Shown piece by piece: positions 8,900 through 20,700 of a stretch of 43,287 bases of DNA. Position numbers and translations under genes: made by a program. The notes under the pieces were generated by a model. It saw only the letters and a list, made by a program, of their open reading frames with translations. It was not told the DNA's origin and searched no databases. Positions within the stretch are counted from its first letter, which is position 1, and each line of letters opens with the position of its first letter. Origin of the DNA: Pelargonium nanum (taxonomy: Eukaryota > Streptophyta > Magnoliopsida > Geraniales > Geraniaceae); assembly GCA_036897485.1 (NCBI GenBank), contig JAYMTF010000242.1, forward strand, positions 1 through 43,287, read 5' to 3'.

Positions 8900-11080
8900 A
8901 GCATCTAATTTTATTCATATATAGGAGCTATAAGTTCAGAAGGCAGTGGTTTTCAGCAACAGTTGAATTAAATAACAAGGCATGTGCATGGACTACCTAA
9001 GTAATCAACCAAAGAAACTATTTGTTCATGTGAAGAACACTAGTTGGTCAATGGTGTCACACAAGCTGTGTACTTGAAAGCAACTTAGTTGTTGCTCCAC
9101 CAGCAAAGCTACACTCTCAGGTGGGACAAGTAGATAAATGGCATTGCCGTAGCTCTTGTGTGCCTTTACATAGGCACACCATGTGCTTCGAGGTAAGATT
9201 AACGATGATGAAATTCATAGACCAGCAAGTGCAAACAAAAGCCAACAAAGCAATGTATAGAGATATGAATGTTTCGAGTGCTGAAAGCTCATAAAACTCC
9301 CAGAGAAACATCTAAATAAGTGGGACTAACTCTGTCCAAGAATATCGGTCCACCAGTGATCACACTGGTATTGGACACTTCACATCCACCACAATCATGA
9401 AACTGAAGGCACTGACCAGAAGTTGAATATGTTAGAAATTGATCATAACCTAATGCATAAGTCAAGTAACATAACAACCAAGATGAAAACATGCAAAACA
9501 GTTGTTCCACAAGTTGGGAAACTACAAAGTTACTTTTTGCAAAATACCATGAAAGACGGTCTTATTAAAAAAATCCTACTATAATAGATGCACATATTCC
9601 AGTAGGATATAGATCTACCCACTCTCTCTGACGGTCCCGAATTATCACTGCACTTAGTTGTGCTGGTCCAACATTCCTTCCTATCAAGTACCTGGAAAAA
9701 CACATCAAAATGTGAAAGATCAGTAAGAATCCATACTCACATTGGGTAAGAGATTTGAACTATAAACAAAAAATCCAAAAAACAGTTTCATTGTACCACA
9801 AATCAATCCACTTCAATAAGAATCACAATATTTTTCAGGGATTTCAGGAAAACTAGCCTGTACAGATTTAGAATATCACCTTCAATTGTGAGATACACAC
9901 GTTTGAAATTAACACATGAAAAGCTTACAAGGCAAACATCACCATGTTTCTTTCTGTCAAAATTCGTTTATATAGTGATCGTTTTATGTACGAGCACTCA
10001 ATCACTTCAGGTACAACAACAAGAATAATATTAATCCAGCTTTGATTCATTCTAATGTTTCAATGTACAGTCGTGCCATTATACAAGTCCATATTTGAAG
10101 TGAATCACAATAATCATGTTACTTAACGGCACACCAACAGGATAACGAAGTTACTGGAGAAAATGGACTGTTCCACATCTAGGACACAAACACTAATTTA
10201 AAGACTCCTCCCAGATTCTCAAACAGAACTCAATTTTACATCCTCTGTATGATATCATGTCCATAAATAATTGACTATACTAGGGAATTACACATCAAGG
10301 GCTGATGAAGGTTCCAACCCTACAAATTTCTCAAGAGTAAATCAATTTATGTGCAATTTTCTCACCCCAAAACTTTTCACTAATTAAAACTAATATTTCT
10401 CATCCCAAAGCAACAATCCCTATTATAGTTGTCACAAGATTCGCGTGGCGGACTCGGACACGCAGGTTGGGTGTCGTGTCGGTGCTTCATAGGCCTCAAC
10501 TATAGAAGTGAGGTGCACACCTCAGGGGCCACAACTGTGCCTCGGTGAAGTAGCCTCGCTCCGATATTTTTGAGGCTCTAGAGTGCGCCTCATACTTCAA
10601 GCGTGTGCCTCAGTGGCTATTTTAAACAGACTCAAATAAAGAAATAGTTTGAGTATGTTATATATAAAATATTTATTTCTGAAGACTTAAGTCATTTGTT
10701 TAAACATACAATTAATGATGATATACCTTGTTTTGAGAAGTAAAAAAAAAAAGAGAAAAAAAAGGAAACCTACAATGCAGCATCCTTCTTGTGCCTTGGA
10801 TGACTGCAAGTCCTCGCGCATCACCCATCTTTTCCATTCCCTATCAATCCCAATCCCTTCTTATCAACCAAATTTAGAGAACTAACAAAGACCCCAACTG
10901 ACTTTACACTTCAATTTATCAGATCAAAGACAATACTTACAAAGAAATAGAAATTAGAGGGAAAACATGGTTGTATAATCTCTCTCAGAAAGTCTGAGCA
11001 GAATAAATAAAGAATGATAAGGAAAAAAATCTTCAATTATTTCCATGTGTCCTAGAACAGCAAGACTCACAAAGAAACTA
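8900..11080 (-). other. Probable spliced 3' UTR and UTR intron of the NFD6-like gene
   Basis: Ten bases after the stop codon of the NFD6-like gene, the minus strand shows a strong donor, CTTT|GTGAGT (intron would start at 11070). A good acceptor, TTTTTCCAG|GTACTTG, lies at 9692/9691. The exon beginning at 9691 has no conserved open frame and would be 3' UTR. Further exon edges below 9600 are possible but I cannot fix them. Plant NFD6-like genes commonly have spliced 3' regions with several isoforms, which fits. The intron would hold the repeat at 10436-10625. Confidence 0.4.
10436..10625. repeat. Degenerate GC-rich dispersed repeat relic
   Basis: An island of higher GC in AT-rich DNA with word repeats: GGACTCGGACACGC, GTGTCGTGTCGG, then several GAGG/CCTC words (GTGCACACCTCAGG, GTGCGCCTCATAC, GTGTGCCTCAGTGG). 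The style matches decayed plant transposon relics built from GACACG and GCCTCA words, but I cannot assign a family. Another GACACG-rich relic lies at 41140-41485. Confidence 0.35.
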
Positions 11081-12150
11081 CTAGCGATCTTGACAAGAAC
11101 GACAGAAGGTACCATGATACAGCTCACAGCATGCCCTCACGCCGACATTAAGGTGAGATGTGAGGCGAACAGCAGCAACTGTGCTATGCAGAGGCAGTAG
11201 TGATTGTATGCATCCCAATTCTCCCATAGTCCTACTGGAAAATAAAAAATAATAAATCAGAAGAAAAATCACACAAGCAGCAAGACTGAAATCTAAACTA
11301 GAGTATACATCCAGCACAATAGCAAAACTTCCATTCAACCAAGCATAACTTATTTTGTTATGGTAACAGACTACACAAAAAACAATAGACAAACATACCA
11401 ATGTCGTTAGCTTACACAGTTACACTTCCATAGCTGACTATGACAAGTGTAGGAAAAGAAATTAATCCAAAGCTTCTGATCCATAGATTTCACTAATGAT
11501 CAAAGCATTTATAACGAATAAAGCTGCAAACTTGAACAATGCGAAGTAAACACTAACCTCAAAACTCCTACTTTCGTGGCAAATATGAAAGTTTTTTTTT
11601 TTCAATCTTAGGCATGAAAATTTTGGTTGAACTAATAGGTATAATGAAACCAATGCAATAGCTAACAGTACCTCCAAGGTTCCTAAATTCTATTGCATTG
11701 TGCTGTACAATAACAAATGTCCCAAAGTGCAATAAACTATTCAACAATTCTGTTATAACAAACAAATCTCGATGAGAAGAATTAATGCTGAAATCTCCCG
11801 GCTCCAATTTCCTCACTTTTCTAAGCGATTAAAACTGATGATAAGACCAATGTTCTTAAAAATCCTGAGATCTGGTGAAATGAAAATAAATATTTGATGT
11901 CAATCACAGAACAGTCAAAGCAATACCAAACACGCAGAGAATTCAGCTTCCAAGGCAACCAAACAGAAGAATATCTACTAGTTTGAGAGAGGCAAAACCT
12001 GGGAGCAGCGAAGGAGACGTGGCGAGATTGGAGGCGAGGAGCGGAAGCAGGTGAAGGACGGAGGCGGGGAAGCGGTGGTGGTGAGCGGAGCGATGAAGAT
12101 CTCGCGGTGGAGATCAGCGACCTCGACAGTGATCCACAGCGCCAAGCCAT
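11081..12150 (-). CDS. NUCLEAR FUSION DEFECTIVE 6-like small mitochondrial protein
   Basis: Two coding exons: 11999-12150 and 11081-11234, giving 101 residues. Exon 1 encodes an Arg/Ser/Pro-rich, acid-free N-terminus (MAWRCGSLSRSLISTARSSS onward), a typical mitochondrial presequence. Exon 2 encodes the family core: RTMGELGCIQSLLPLHSTVA, then RLTSHLNVGVRACCEL, ending in FCRSCQDR. Arabidopsis NFD6 is a mitochondrion-targeted protein needed for polar nuclear fusion in the female gametophyte; the biochemical role of the family is unknown. The exon 2 acceptor reads CAGTAG, so splicing may use either AG: the first adds a Ser (AAPSRTM) and the second omits it (AAPRTM). The upstream in-frame ATG at 12171 would add seven residues; I prefer MAWR at 12150 because it matches how these proteins begin. 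Confidence 0.85.
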
Positions 12151-12577
12151 TTTCTCAAAACAATCTCTCACTGATTGGTATTGGTTCAGTGGTTCTGGAG
12201 GAGTGATATTCGGTACAAGGGTTTTTGTGAGGGTTTAAGCTTATCTGTGTGTGCGGAGAAGCATGAGAAGTTCATGCGGATCAGATACTACTATCCGTCA
12301 GATTTCATTGTAGCTGCCTTTTTGGCCGTACGATCTTTTGTCTTTAAGGGATATGTTAAACCTAAGGTAAATATCCAACATTTCATAATCTTTTGTTAGA
12401 TCAAATATCATTTAAGCCCCAAAATTTCAAAATGTCACTCAAATTATTTACATTCTTGAATTTTGAGGTCAAATTGATATGTTTTTAACTAAACAGACGT
12501 CGAATTTAAAATGAAATAAATAAATATATGACGTGTTGCACGCGCATAGTTTTTCATATTTGAGAGTAACGTCTAGA
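12151..12577. other. Intergenic region between the NFD6-like gene and fucosidase copy A
   Basis: The left part is the NFD6-like promoter and 5' UTR. The right part is the 3' flank of the minus-strand fucosidase. I see no gene or clear repeat. Confidence 0.55.
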
Positions 12578-15500
12578 TTAGAAAGATGGTTGCGAGATAG
12601 AGTTTGTGCGTACACGTTCTAATTGTTTATTGAAAGCATAAACACTTCCAGATGACATTTTAACAGTAACTGTAGTTCCTCTGTAATGTAATGTTTTGAG
12701 AGAATCTTGCTCTTCTGAACAGATTGCAACTTCCTGAAGATCTCCTTCTTTCCAGTAGATGCTGACTGTCACCCCGCCGCGAGCCCTCAGTCCTTTCACG
12801 GATCCGTTGACCCATTTATCCCTCGGAAGAGCCGGAAGCAAGTACAGGTCCTTCATGGTGCTTTGGACAAACATTTCTGCAATTGCTGCTGAGAAACTGG
12901 CAGTGGCACCACAAGAAATGTGAAGTTAGTTGCTTTACAAATCACTAGCATTCTGGTTAATTAGTATTGGATTTTGGCACTATGTTTGAAGATTATGGTG
13001 ATTTAACAGTGAGCTAAAACTAATTTATCAAGGATACTATTCTAAGCAACTTGAATTCTTCTGATATACACTTAAAAGTTCAGCATAGTTCATGGTTCTT
13101 ACCCGAAATTGGCATCAATTTGAAAAGGAGGGTGGGCTGCAAATAAGTTACTGTATAATCCTCCTTCAAATGGTCTCTCGTGATCTGGATCAACCAAGTT
13201 AATCAAACGTTTAACTATACGATATGCGTGCTCGCTGCTCTGTAGACGTGCCCAAAGAGCTGTTTTCCAAGTAGTTGACCATCCTGGACCCTCTTCTCCT
13301 GTTCTCAGTAAAATAATGTAAGAAACAACATTAGTTGACTAATGCTGGTAACTTATTTTATTCAAAATCTTCAGGAAAAATCCCTCCTACTAACTGAATG
13401 CTGTTTAAAGAAACAATTTGGCAACAGTCACCAAAAAGATGAACTCCTGAAGAACACGGTATTTAGATAACTCACTATTTGCTCTGTAAACGAATACTGA
13501 CATGGTCCGTTCGGAGATGATGAGTTCTTATTTGACAATTGACATAATAACACAAGGCCTTATTCCATACATATCATGCACTAATCATTAATGAAGTTAA
13601 CTGTTAGTTAAGTCAGACATAGCAACTTTGATCTTCAGGTGTCTTCTGCAAAAATTATGCAATCAATTGTAGAGCAGCAAAGTCAAACAAACTCACTTCA
13701 ATTTGGTATATAAATGGCCCTAAACTAGACAGACATAGCATGGTTGAACAATTCAATCTTGTCTATAAATGCACCAACCTCTTTTATAAAGGCTATACTC
13801 TGCAGCTCTGCAGAGGTCAGGAGATTTCTCGATGGTTATTGTGTGCCCTGGGAACAGGCCAAACAGATGAGAAAGATGTCGATGGTGCACTTCTGGATCC
13901 TCAAAGTCTCTTGCCTGCAGTTAAATAAACATAATGTCTAAGTCCACAACAAATTTCAGAAGTTCTGGTTCACTAGCTAACAAAGAGTTCAGAATTTCAT
14001 TCTAGTTTATTCATACCCATTCCATAATGGAACCATCTCTAGCAATTTTTGTTGGATACAGCCTTGGCTGAGCACTATGCACTTTTTGAACAAGATCATC
14101 TCCATTTCTCCCTAAAATCTGTTGTCAAAACCTACTAGGCAATAAGATGCATATTTTATAAAAATTGAAGAGTTTTAACTCATTATCATGACAAAGAATA
14201 CCTCAGCAGCAGAAATAATTGCAGAGAAAACTTCTTTTATGATTGCCATGTCCATGGTTGATGAGTAGCTCACACTAGCAACCTTACCATCTGGAGCAAC
14301 AAAGGTATGCTCTGGAGAAGTTGAGGGGTTGGTTTCCAGATATCCTTCATGGCCTTCAATTAGCCAATCCAACAGAAATGATACACATCCTTCCAACAAA
14401 GGATATGCCTTATTTTTAAGAAAATCCTAAACAAGAAATATGAGCAATCAGTTACATTCTCCAATCAAAAGAAGCATATTGTAGGTCTCTCTCTAGTCAC
14501 ACACACACATTCATGTCCATCCCTAGTTACACTACCCCAGGAGGAATAAAAATTTCACGTCATTAGTAAAGTAAATTTAGGCATTGAAACTTGAAAGTTT
14601 ATGGAAAAACCAGTATCTTACATCGTCCAATGTATAAGCATAATGCTCCCATAAATGGGTACAAAGCCATGCCCCACCCATTGGCCACAGAGCCCACTCA
14701 ACACCACCATGATCTGCAGATGTTTTTGCCCATATATCTGACTTGTGATGTACAACCCAGCCACTAGCTTCATAATTCACCTGTAACATTCTGTCCAATT
14801 AAGAAAAAGTATGCATACATAACCTATAAAAATGAAAGGAAGAAATTCATCATCTAGAAGAAGAAAAAAAACACATGGGATCATGATCCCAGAAAAGATC
14901 ATGGGGGATTTCGGTCATGATGCTTCACTGTTGGATACGAGCTTTAAGACTCAAGACGCTGATTAATGGTATCTCAGAATTTATAAAAATTGGCTTGGTG
15001 CAGTATAATTTCTTCCTTTGACATGCATTACATATTTTAGCAGTTAAACAATCATATGGTTGAACTTAAAAAACTAGTTCTGGGAGACCAATTATAAATG
15101 AAGTAGATGAAGGGGACTGAAGCCTTACTTTTGCAGTTTTACTTCCATTAACTGACAAGGACGAAATGTAATCAAACAAAGGTTCCTGGCACTCACTAAG
15201 GTTGCAAGGCAGGGAAGGCCAATAATTCATTTCTAGATTAATGTTCAAGTGAGGAGCACCACTGAAGAAGAAAAAAAGAAAGATATCAGAGTCAGTCAAC
15301 TACTATACATACAAAATCTTGATGCATATGTACAAGGGGCAGGGAAAGAAGGAAAATAAATAAATAAAACAAAGAGAATGTAAACATACTCCCACGCTGG
15401 CTCTACGTCCTTGTTCCAAATTCCCTGCAGGTTTGCCACTTGAGTTCCAGGCCGCGAACAAGAGATTAATAAATATCGACCATATTGGAAAAGAAGTGCT

Positions 15501-17397
15501 ACCAAGGATGGATCTTCATCAGTTTGGAAAGATTCTATCCTCCTTGAAGTCGGAACTTTATCGTATGCACTTTTATTCAAATGCAAACCTGCTGTAGAGG
15601 ACAAACTAGATTTTTCTGAGAGCTGCACCGAGACTCGATGAAAAAGATTTTGATAGTCATCCAAATGATGTGCGTAGAGATCAGTGTAAGATAAATTTGT
15701 TATGGACTTCAAAGTACTGAAACATTCTGAAGTCGGGTCCTTTTTAGAATCTGAAGGCTTAATGAATGGTCCATCAAATGAAGATGACGCCACCAGAAGC
15801 AATACTGCCCAGTCTGAACCTTCTACCCTCAACTTATTGTCATCCAAAACATGTATCACACCTCTAACATCACTAATCGTTAAACTGAGAACTGCACAAA
15901 ACTGAATGCCCTTTGGATTTTTGTTAACATTCATGATGGGTGGGATCCTTTCACTAGGACAACTTCCTTTCATCATAATCTGATTTTTGCCATATACTAG
16001 TGAATGATGATGCAACTTGCTGTCTAGAGACGCTGTGAATGACAAAGATCCTGGTTTGCTCCCAGAAATTTTTGACACGATTATCTGATTGGGATAGGAA
16101 GCAAAATGCTCTCTTGTGAATTCTACATCACCAACAGTATATCTAACTCTTACTGTTGCAGTATCTAAGTCTAGCTCTCTGTGATATGTTCCTTCGTCAT
16201 ATTTAAGATGGGAATCATCAAATTCCAGCTTGATATCACCCAGAAGCTGGTAAACCTTCATCACCACACAAAAACCATTAGGATACACTTCCCAGGATAA
16301 TTAGAAGTTTTATCCATATAACATATCTGTAAATGTTAACAAGAAAGCTCATGTAATTTTTAAATGATATAAAAGAAAAGCCAGGTAACATATATGGTAA
16401 TCAAACCAAACATATACTAACGGCATGCACACATGGTATTCTTCTTAAACTGATTCAATGATATCTAAATTGATTCCAATCACCAAGGATTCATATGAGC
16501 TAAATGTGATGATCAATAGTGTTAGAGTAAGCTCAACCGCTGTATTTATTCATGATTCAACCCATGAGGCAACCTTAACAGGCATTATCAAATCATATCT
16601 ATTGAATAACAATGAAGAAAAATAACTATGTTCTTGTTTATAGTGTGACATACATCAGCAGGATTTCCGCACAACTTGGCCGCTGCAGCAGTAGCTTCAG
16701 CATATTCATCATCATCTACAAGTTTTCTGACCTCTGATAAGGCCTTTGGAGCATTAGGATTCGTATAATCACCCGGAATTCCAGTCCACAGTGTGTCCTC
16801 TACAGAACGAATTGAACAATATACTGCTATAAGTTAACATCATCTTCATCCTCATTTCTATTCAGCAACAGAAATTTCCATTATCAGGAACAAAAAAATG
16901 CAACAGTCCCCTCTCAACCGGCCTAATCAAACCACTGATGAAATGGCAACAACTACAAATCGGTAAATGGAAGTCCCACAAATTAAACTAGACAACTACA
17001 AATTAAAGAACCAAATTAAATCTGAAACCAATATGCAATTACATAACATAAACAAAAAAGTAGAACCCCCAGCTGACATTGATCACGAATCACATTCGTG
17101 CTAAATTAGAGACAGCAATTTGAAAATCCCAAAATTTAATTATTTTCCACATTTACTGAGTTTTGAGTTGTGATTAGAAATGATGATACCGTTTAGCTGG
17201 ATGGTTTCGGAGGGGACGCCGCCCCACACCATGGCACCGAGACGGCCATTACCGAGAGGGAGCGCGTCGGTCCAGTGGTTGGCCGGAGCAGTAAAAGTGA
17301 CCTTGAGACTATCACTATCAGATTCAGCTGCCTCCGTCAGGCTTGAGCTGCCGGCCGCCGGTGGTCCCACCAAGACCCACACGCTATCTTCTTCCAT
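12578..17397 (-). CDS. FUC95A: Alpha-L-fucosidase 2 (GH95 family), tandem copy A
   Basis: Ten exons in frame: 17190-17397, 16654-16799, 15390-16255, 15129-15261, 14622-14780, 14202-14426, 14017-14118, 13779-13914, 13103-13298, 12578-12896; 829 residues, normal for plant GH95. The family removes alpha-1,2-linked fucose from xyloglucan side chains and related glycans in the apoplast. The N-terminal domain has [19 protein letters not shown]. The (alpha/alpha)6 barrel has [14 protein letters not shown] with Asn413 and Asn415, [11 protein letters not shown] with Glu569, and [10 protein letters not shown] with Asp720. These correspond, from family knowledge, to the water-binding asparagines, the acid and the base of bifidobacterial AfcA; the Glu assignment is the least certain. 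Glu417 stands where copy B has Gln. No signal peptide is visible in [10 protein letters not shown]. All splice phases match copy B. The TTG codon at 17418 is not a start. Confidence 0.93.
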
Positions 17398-17737
17398 GAT
17401 CGGAAGACCAAGAATCAACGTTGAAGTCGAGGAAGAGAGAATGAAGCGTGCTGTATGTGTTGTTTCTTTCGTTGTTTTTGTGTGAGTGATGAGGGCCCCA
17501 CACTTCCCGGCACGAGAACTGCTACAGATACAGTACTGTCAGTTTCAGAGCTAGTTTGGACTCTTTTTTCAGAATATTATTCTGTATTGTTTTGTACTGA
17601 AAACAATAATTATCAAGAATGCTAATATATATCATAAATCTCAACAAAAATCAATATCAGCTGTGGAAAAAGAGATGCAAAAGAGTACATGTTCCTAAAC
17701 TGAACATAGGATCTCTAATCTAATCTCAGCAATGTTA
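17398..17737. other. Spacer between the two fucosidase genes
   Basis: This 340-bp spacer must hold the promoter and 5' UTR of copy A and the 3' UTR of copy B. CT-rich tracts next to the copy A start, read on the minus strand, look like 5' UTR. I see no repeat that would explain the tandem duplication. Confidence 0.5.
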
Positions 17738-20700
17738 TCAATGAATATGTGCTTCTGGGAGAGAGTTTATCTTGACACATTTTAACAGTGGATTGAAAGT
17801 GTAAACTTTGCCACGCGATATCTGTGTTGTCACTATAGTTCCTCGGTAATGCAATCTTTTAAGAGAGTTCTCTTCTCTTGACCAAAGGCCAACTTCATGG
17901 AGATCCCCTTCTTTCCAGCAGATATTTACTGTCACCCCGCCACGAGCTTTCAATCCTTTCACGCAACCATTCGCCCATTTATCCCGGGGAAGAGCAGGAA
18001 GCAAGTAGAGGTCCTTTACAGTGCTTTGTACGAGCATTTCTGCAACTGCTGCTGCAAAACTGAACAAATAATTCAGGACTTGTCAAATTGTCAATAACTG
18101 GAATTCAGTACTTCAAGGAACATAGCTAATTTTCATAACTTCAATTTGAATATTTCTCATTCAACTCTCAACAGTTTGGATGGTGTAGAAAGTAGATAAT
18201 TTGAACTGTGTAGGCATGCTTCTTACCCAAAGTTAGCATCTATTTGGAAAGGGGGATGTGCAGTGAATAGATTACTGTATAGTCCTCCTTCGAAATCAGC
18301 TTCACGAGCAGGGTCAACCAAGTCCATCAAATGCTTGACCATCCGATATGCATGTTCACTGTTGTGAAGACGCGCCCACCAGGCAATTTTCCACGTTGTT
18401 GACCATCCAGGACCATCATCCCCTGTTCCAGATTATAAAGTATGAACAACAATAATAGATCTCTGCCCAAGTTTTTGTTTTCTTTCTTTTTCTCCTCTGA
18501 AGAATACTGTGAACTCTTGATTTTAAGATTTGGATTTATGGTTTAACGACTTATAATCCAGAATTTATCACATTACAATAAAATGAATACGAGAATCAAG
18601 TTTGGCATGCAAACCTCTTTTATAGAGCGTATAGTCTGCTGCTTTACAGAGGTCAGGAGTGTTCTCAACAGTAATTGTATGCCCAGGAAACAAACCAAAC
18701 AAGTGTGATATATGCCGATGATGCACATCAGGGTCCTCAAAATCTTGTGCCTGTCACAAATCAGAGTGAACTTCTTACCCATAATAGCAGCTCCAGTGTA
18801 CACAAGATCAGCATTAAACATGCTAAAGCAAAATAACTTTTGAAAAGATCCAAGAGATTGTAAAACTCAAGCAAACTACACACCCATTCCATAATAGAAC
18901 CATCTCTTGCGATTCTTGTTGGTGGGAGCCTTTTTTGAGCTTCGAGAACATTATTAATGATAGCATCTTGGTTTCTTCTCAAAACCTGCCATAAGAAATT
19001 TGCATGGTTTACAAAAACAGTAGGCCAAGCTAGGCTTTATCACCAGAAAATAAGAGCTTCACCTTAGCAGCAGAAACAATATCAGAGAAAACTTCTTTTA
19101 TAATTGCCATGTCCATTGTCGACGAATAGCTCACACTGGCTTGCTTACCATCTGGAGCAACAAACATATGTTCTGGCGAAGTTGATGGGTTAGTTTCCAA
19201 ATATCCTCCAGGGCCTTCAATCAACCAGTCCAACAGAAATGACACGCATCCTTCCAATACAGGGTAAGCCTTTTTCAGAAATTCCTATTTATGTAGAAAA
19301 TGTCAGCAGCATTCATTTGCTTGCTAGAAAATTAAATTGATCATATGAAAACAAATTTGAACCACTCATTGGCAAGGCCAGTAGTTCTGCAATCAAGAAG
19401 GAAGAAAGAGTGCAATTATTAAAATTCAGTCATGGAAGGTGTGACCCATCATTATAGTAAAACAAGATTCACTTGTTAATTACTTTCAGGCCCTGAATTA
19501 CAGTAGTCAACTTCCAATTACCATATCCTTGGGACAAAACACCTTAGGTCAATCACTTTTGACATGGATAACAGTAGCAGTTTGATAGATTGCATTAATA
19601 TTGTGATGAAATAAGCAAACTGAACTTCAAACCAAGAAAGAAGCAACAGTTAAACATGACCAGTGATTAGAGGGCAATAAGTAAAGAACTTGTTATCAGT
19701 GGACATTTCAACTTCACTTCCAACAAGAAGCTATGTGGACAGCACCATGATCAGTTGATCACAAAGGTTAGAACCCCTCTATGTATGTAGAAGTTTCCCC
19801 ACCAAAAACGAAGAAGAAGATATTTTCACTTTTCAGACCAATAACTATAATCTAAAGCTAACAAGGGCACAGAACATTTGTTGAGAAAGAAAGTCTTACT
19901 TTGTCCATTGTGTAAGTATAATGCTCCCACAGATGGGTACAAAGCCATGCTCCACCCATTGGCCATAAAGCCCACACAGCCTGACCACGATCTGGAGATG
20001 TTTTTGCCCATATGTCAGAGACTTGATGTGCAACCCAACCGTTTGCTTCATAGTTCACCTGTCACATTTAGCCAAAAATATGCAGAAGATATGAAGAATG
20101 GTAATGAAACAATAATTTCTGTCAAGAATGTGAAAGCCACGGAGCCACAAGAGTCTTGCTCTAGCCACCAAGGATATTATGGAGATCATACATTACTGGT
20201 TGATGATCAGGAGCAATAAATACAGAATCAAGTTACTTCAATCCCTCTCACCACTTTCCAAATATCTATGTTGAAGGCTCATGTTTAGGTTAGAACACTG
20301 ACTTGCTGCCTATAAAATTTTCAAGATTGATCTATTTGTGGAGAATCTTATCCAATGAGATACAACAGAAACTATTCTTTATCGTGCACCATAATGATAT
20401 AAATTATATGTTTAACCTGGAAAATGCAAAGGGAAAAAGGTTCTTACTTTAGCAGTTTTTCTCCCATTGATTGACAATAAGGCGATGTAATCGAACAAGG
20501 GCTCCTGGCACTCTTTGAGATTGCAAGGTAAGCAAGGCCAGTAATTCATTTGAAGATTAATGTTCAAGTGAGGAGCACAACTGAACAAAAGATTAAGGAA
20601 TCAAAATAAAATTTTCATGGCAATATCTGCATGAAGTTATAGGTACTACATAACTCTAGTAACAAGTTTAGTTCATGTGCTATTACTGAATATCGATACC

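Noticed and set aside
9117..9510. Two short minus-strand frames (64 and 73 codons)
   Set aside because: Probably within the 3' UTR or intron region of the NFD6-like gene; no conservation recognised.
10760..10850. A short minus-strand stretch reading MGDARGLAVIQGTRRMLHC with a donor-like end
   Set aside because: Looks exon-like by eye but is isolated, unrecognised and within a presumed intron next to a repeat relic.
14877..14890. Perfect 14-bp palindrome GGGATCATGATCCC in an intron of fucosidase copy A
   Set aside because: Short palindromes of this length are expected by chance in 43 kb; no second copy at a meaningful position.
17398..17418. Upstream extension of fucosidase copy A by seven residues
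   Set aside because: The extension would begin with TTG; the ATG at 17397 gives the family-like MEE start.
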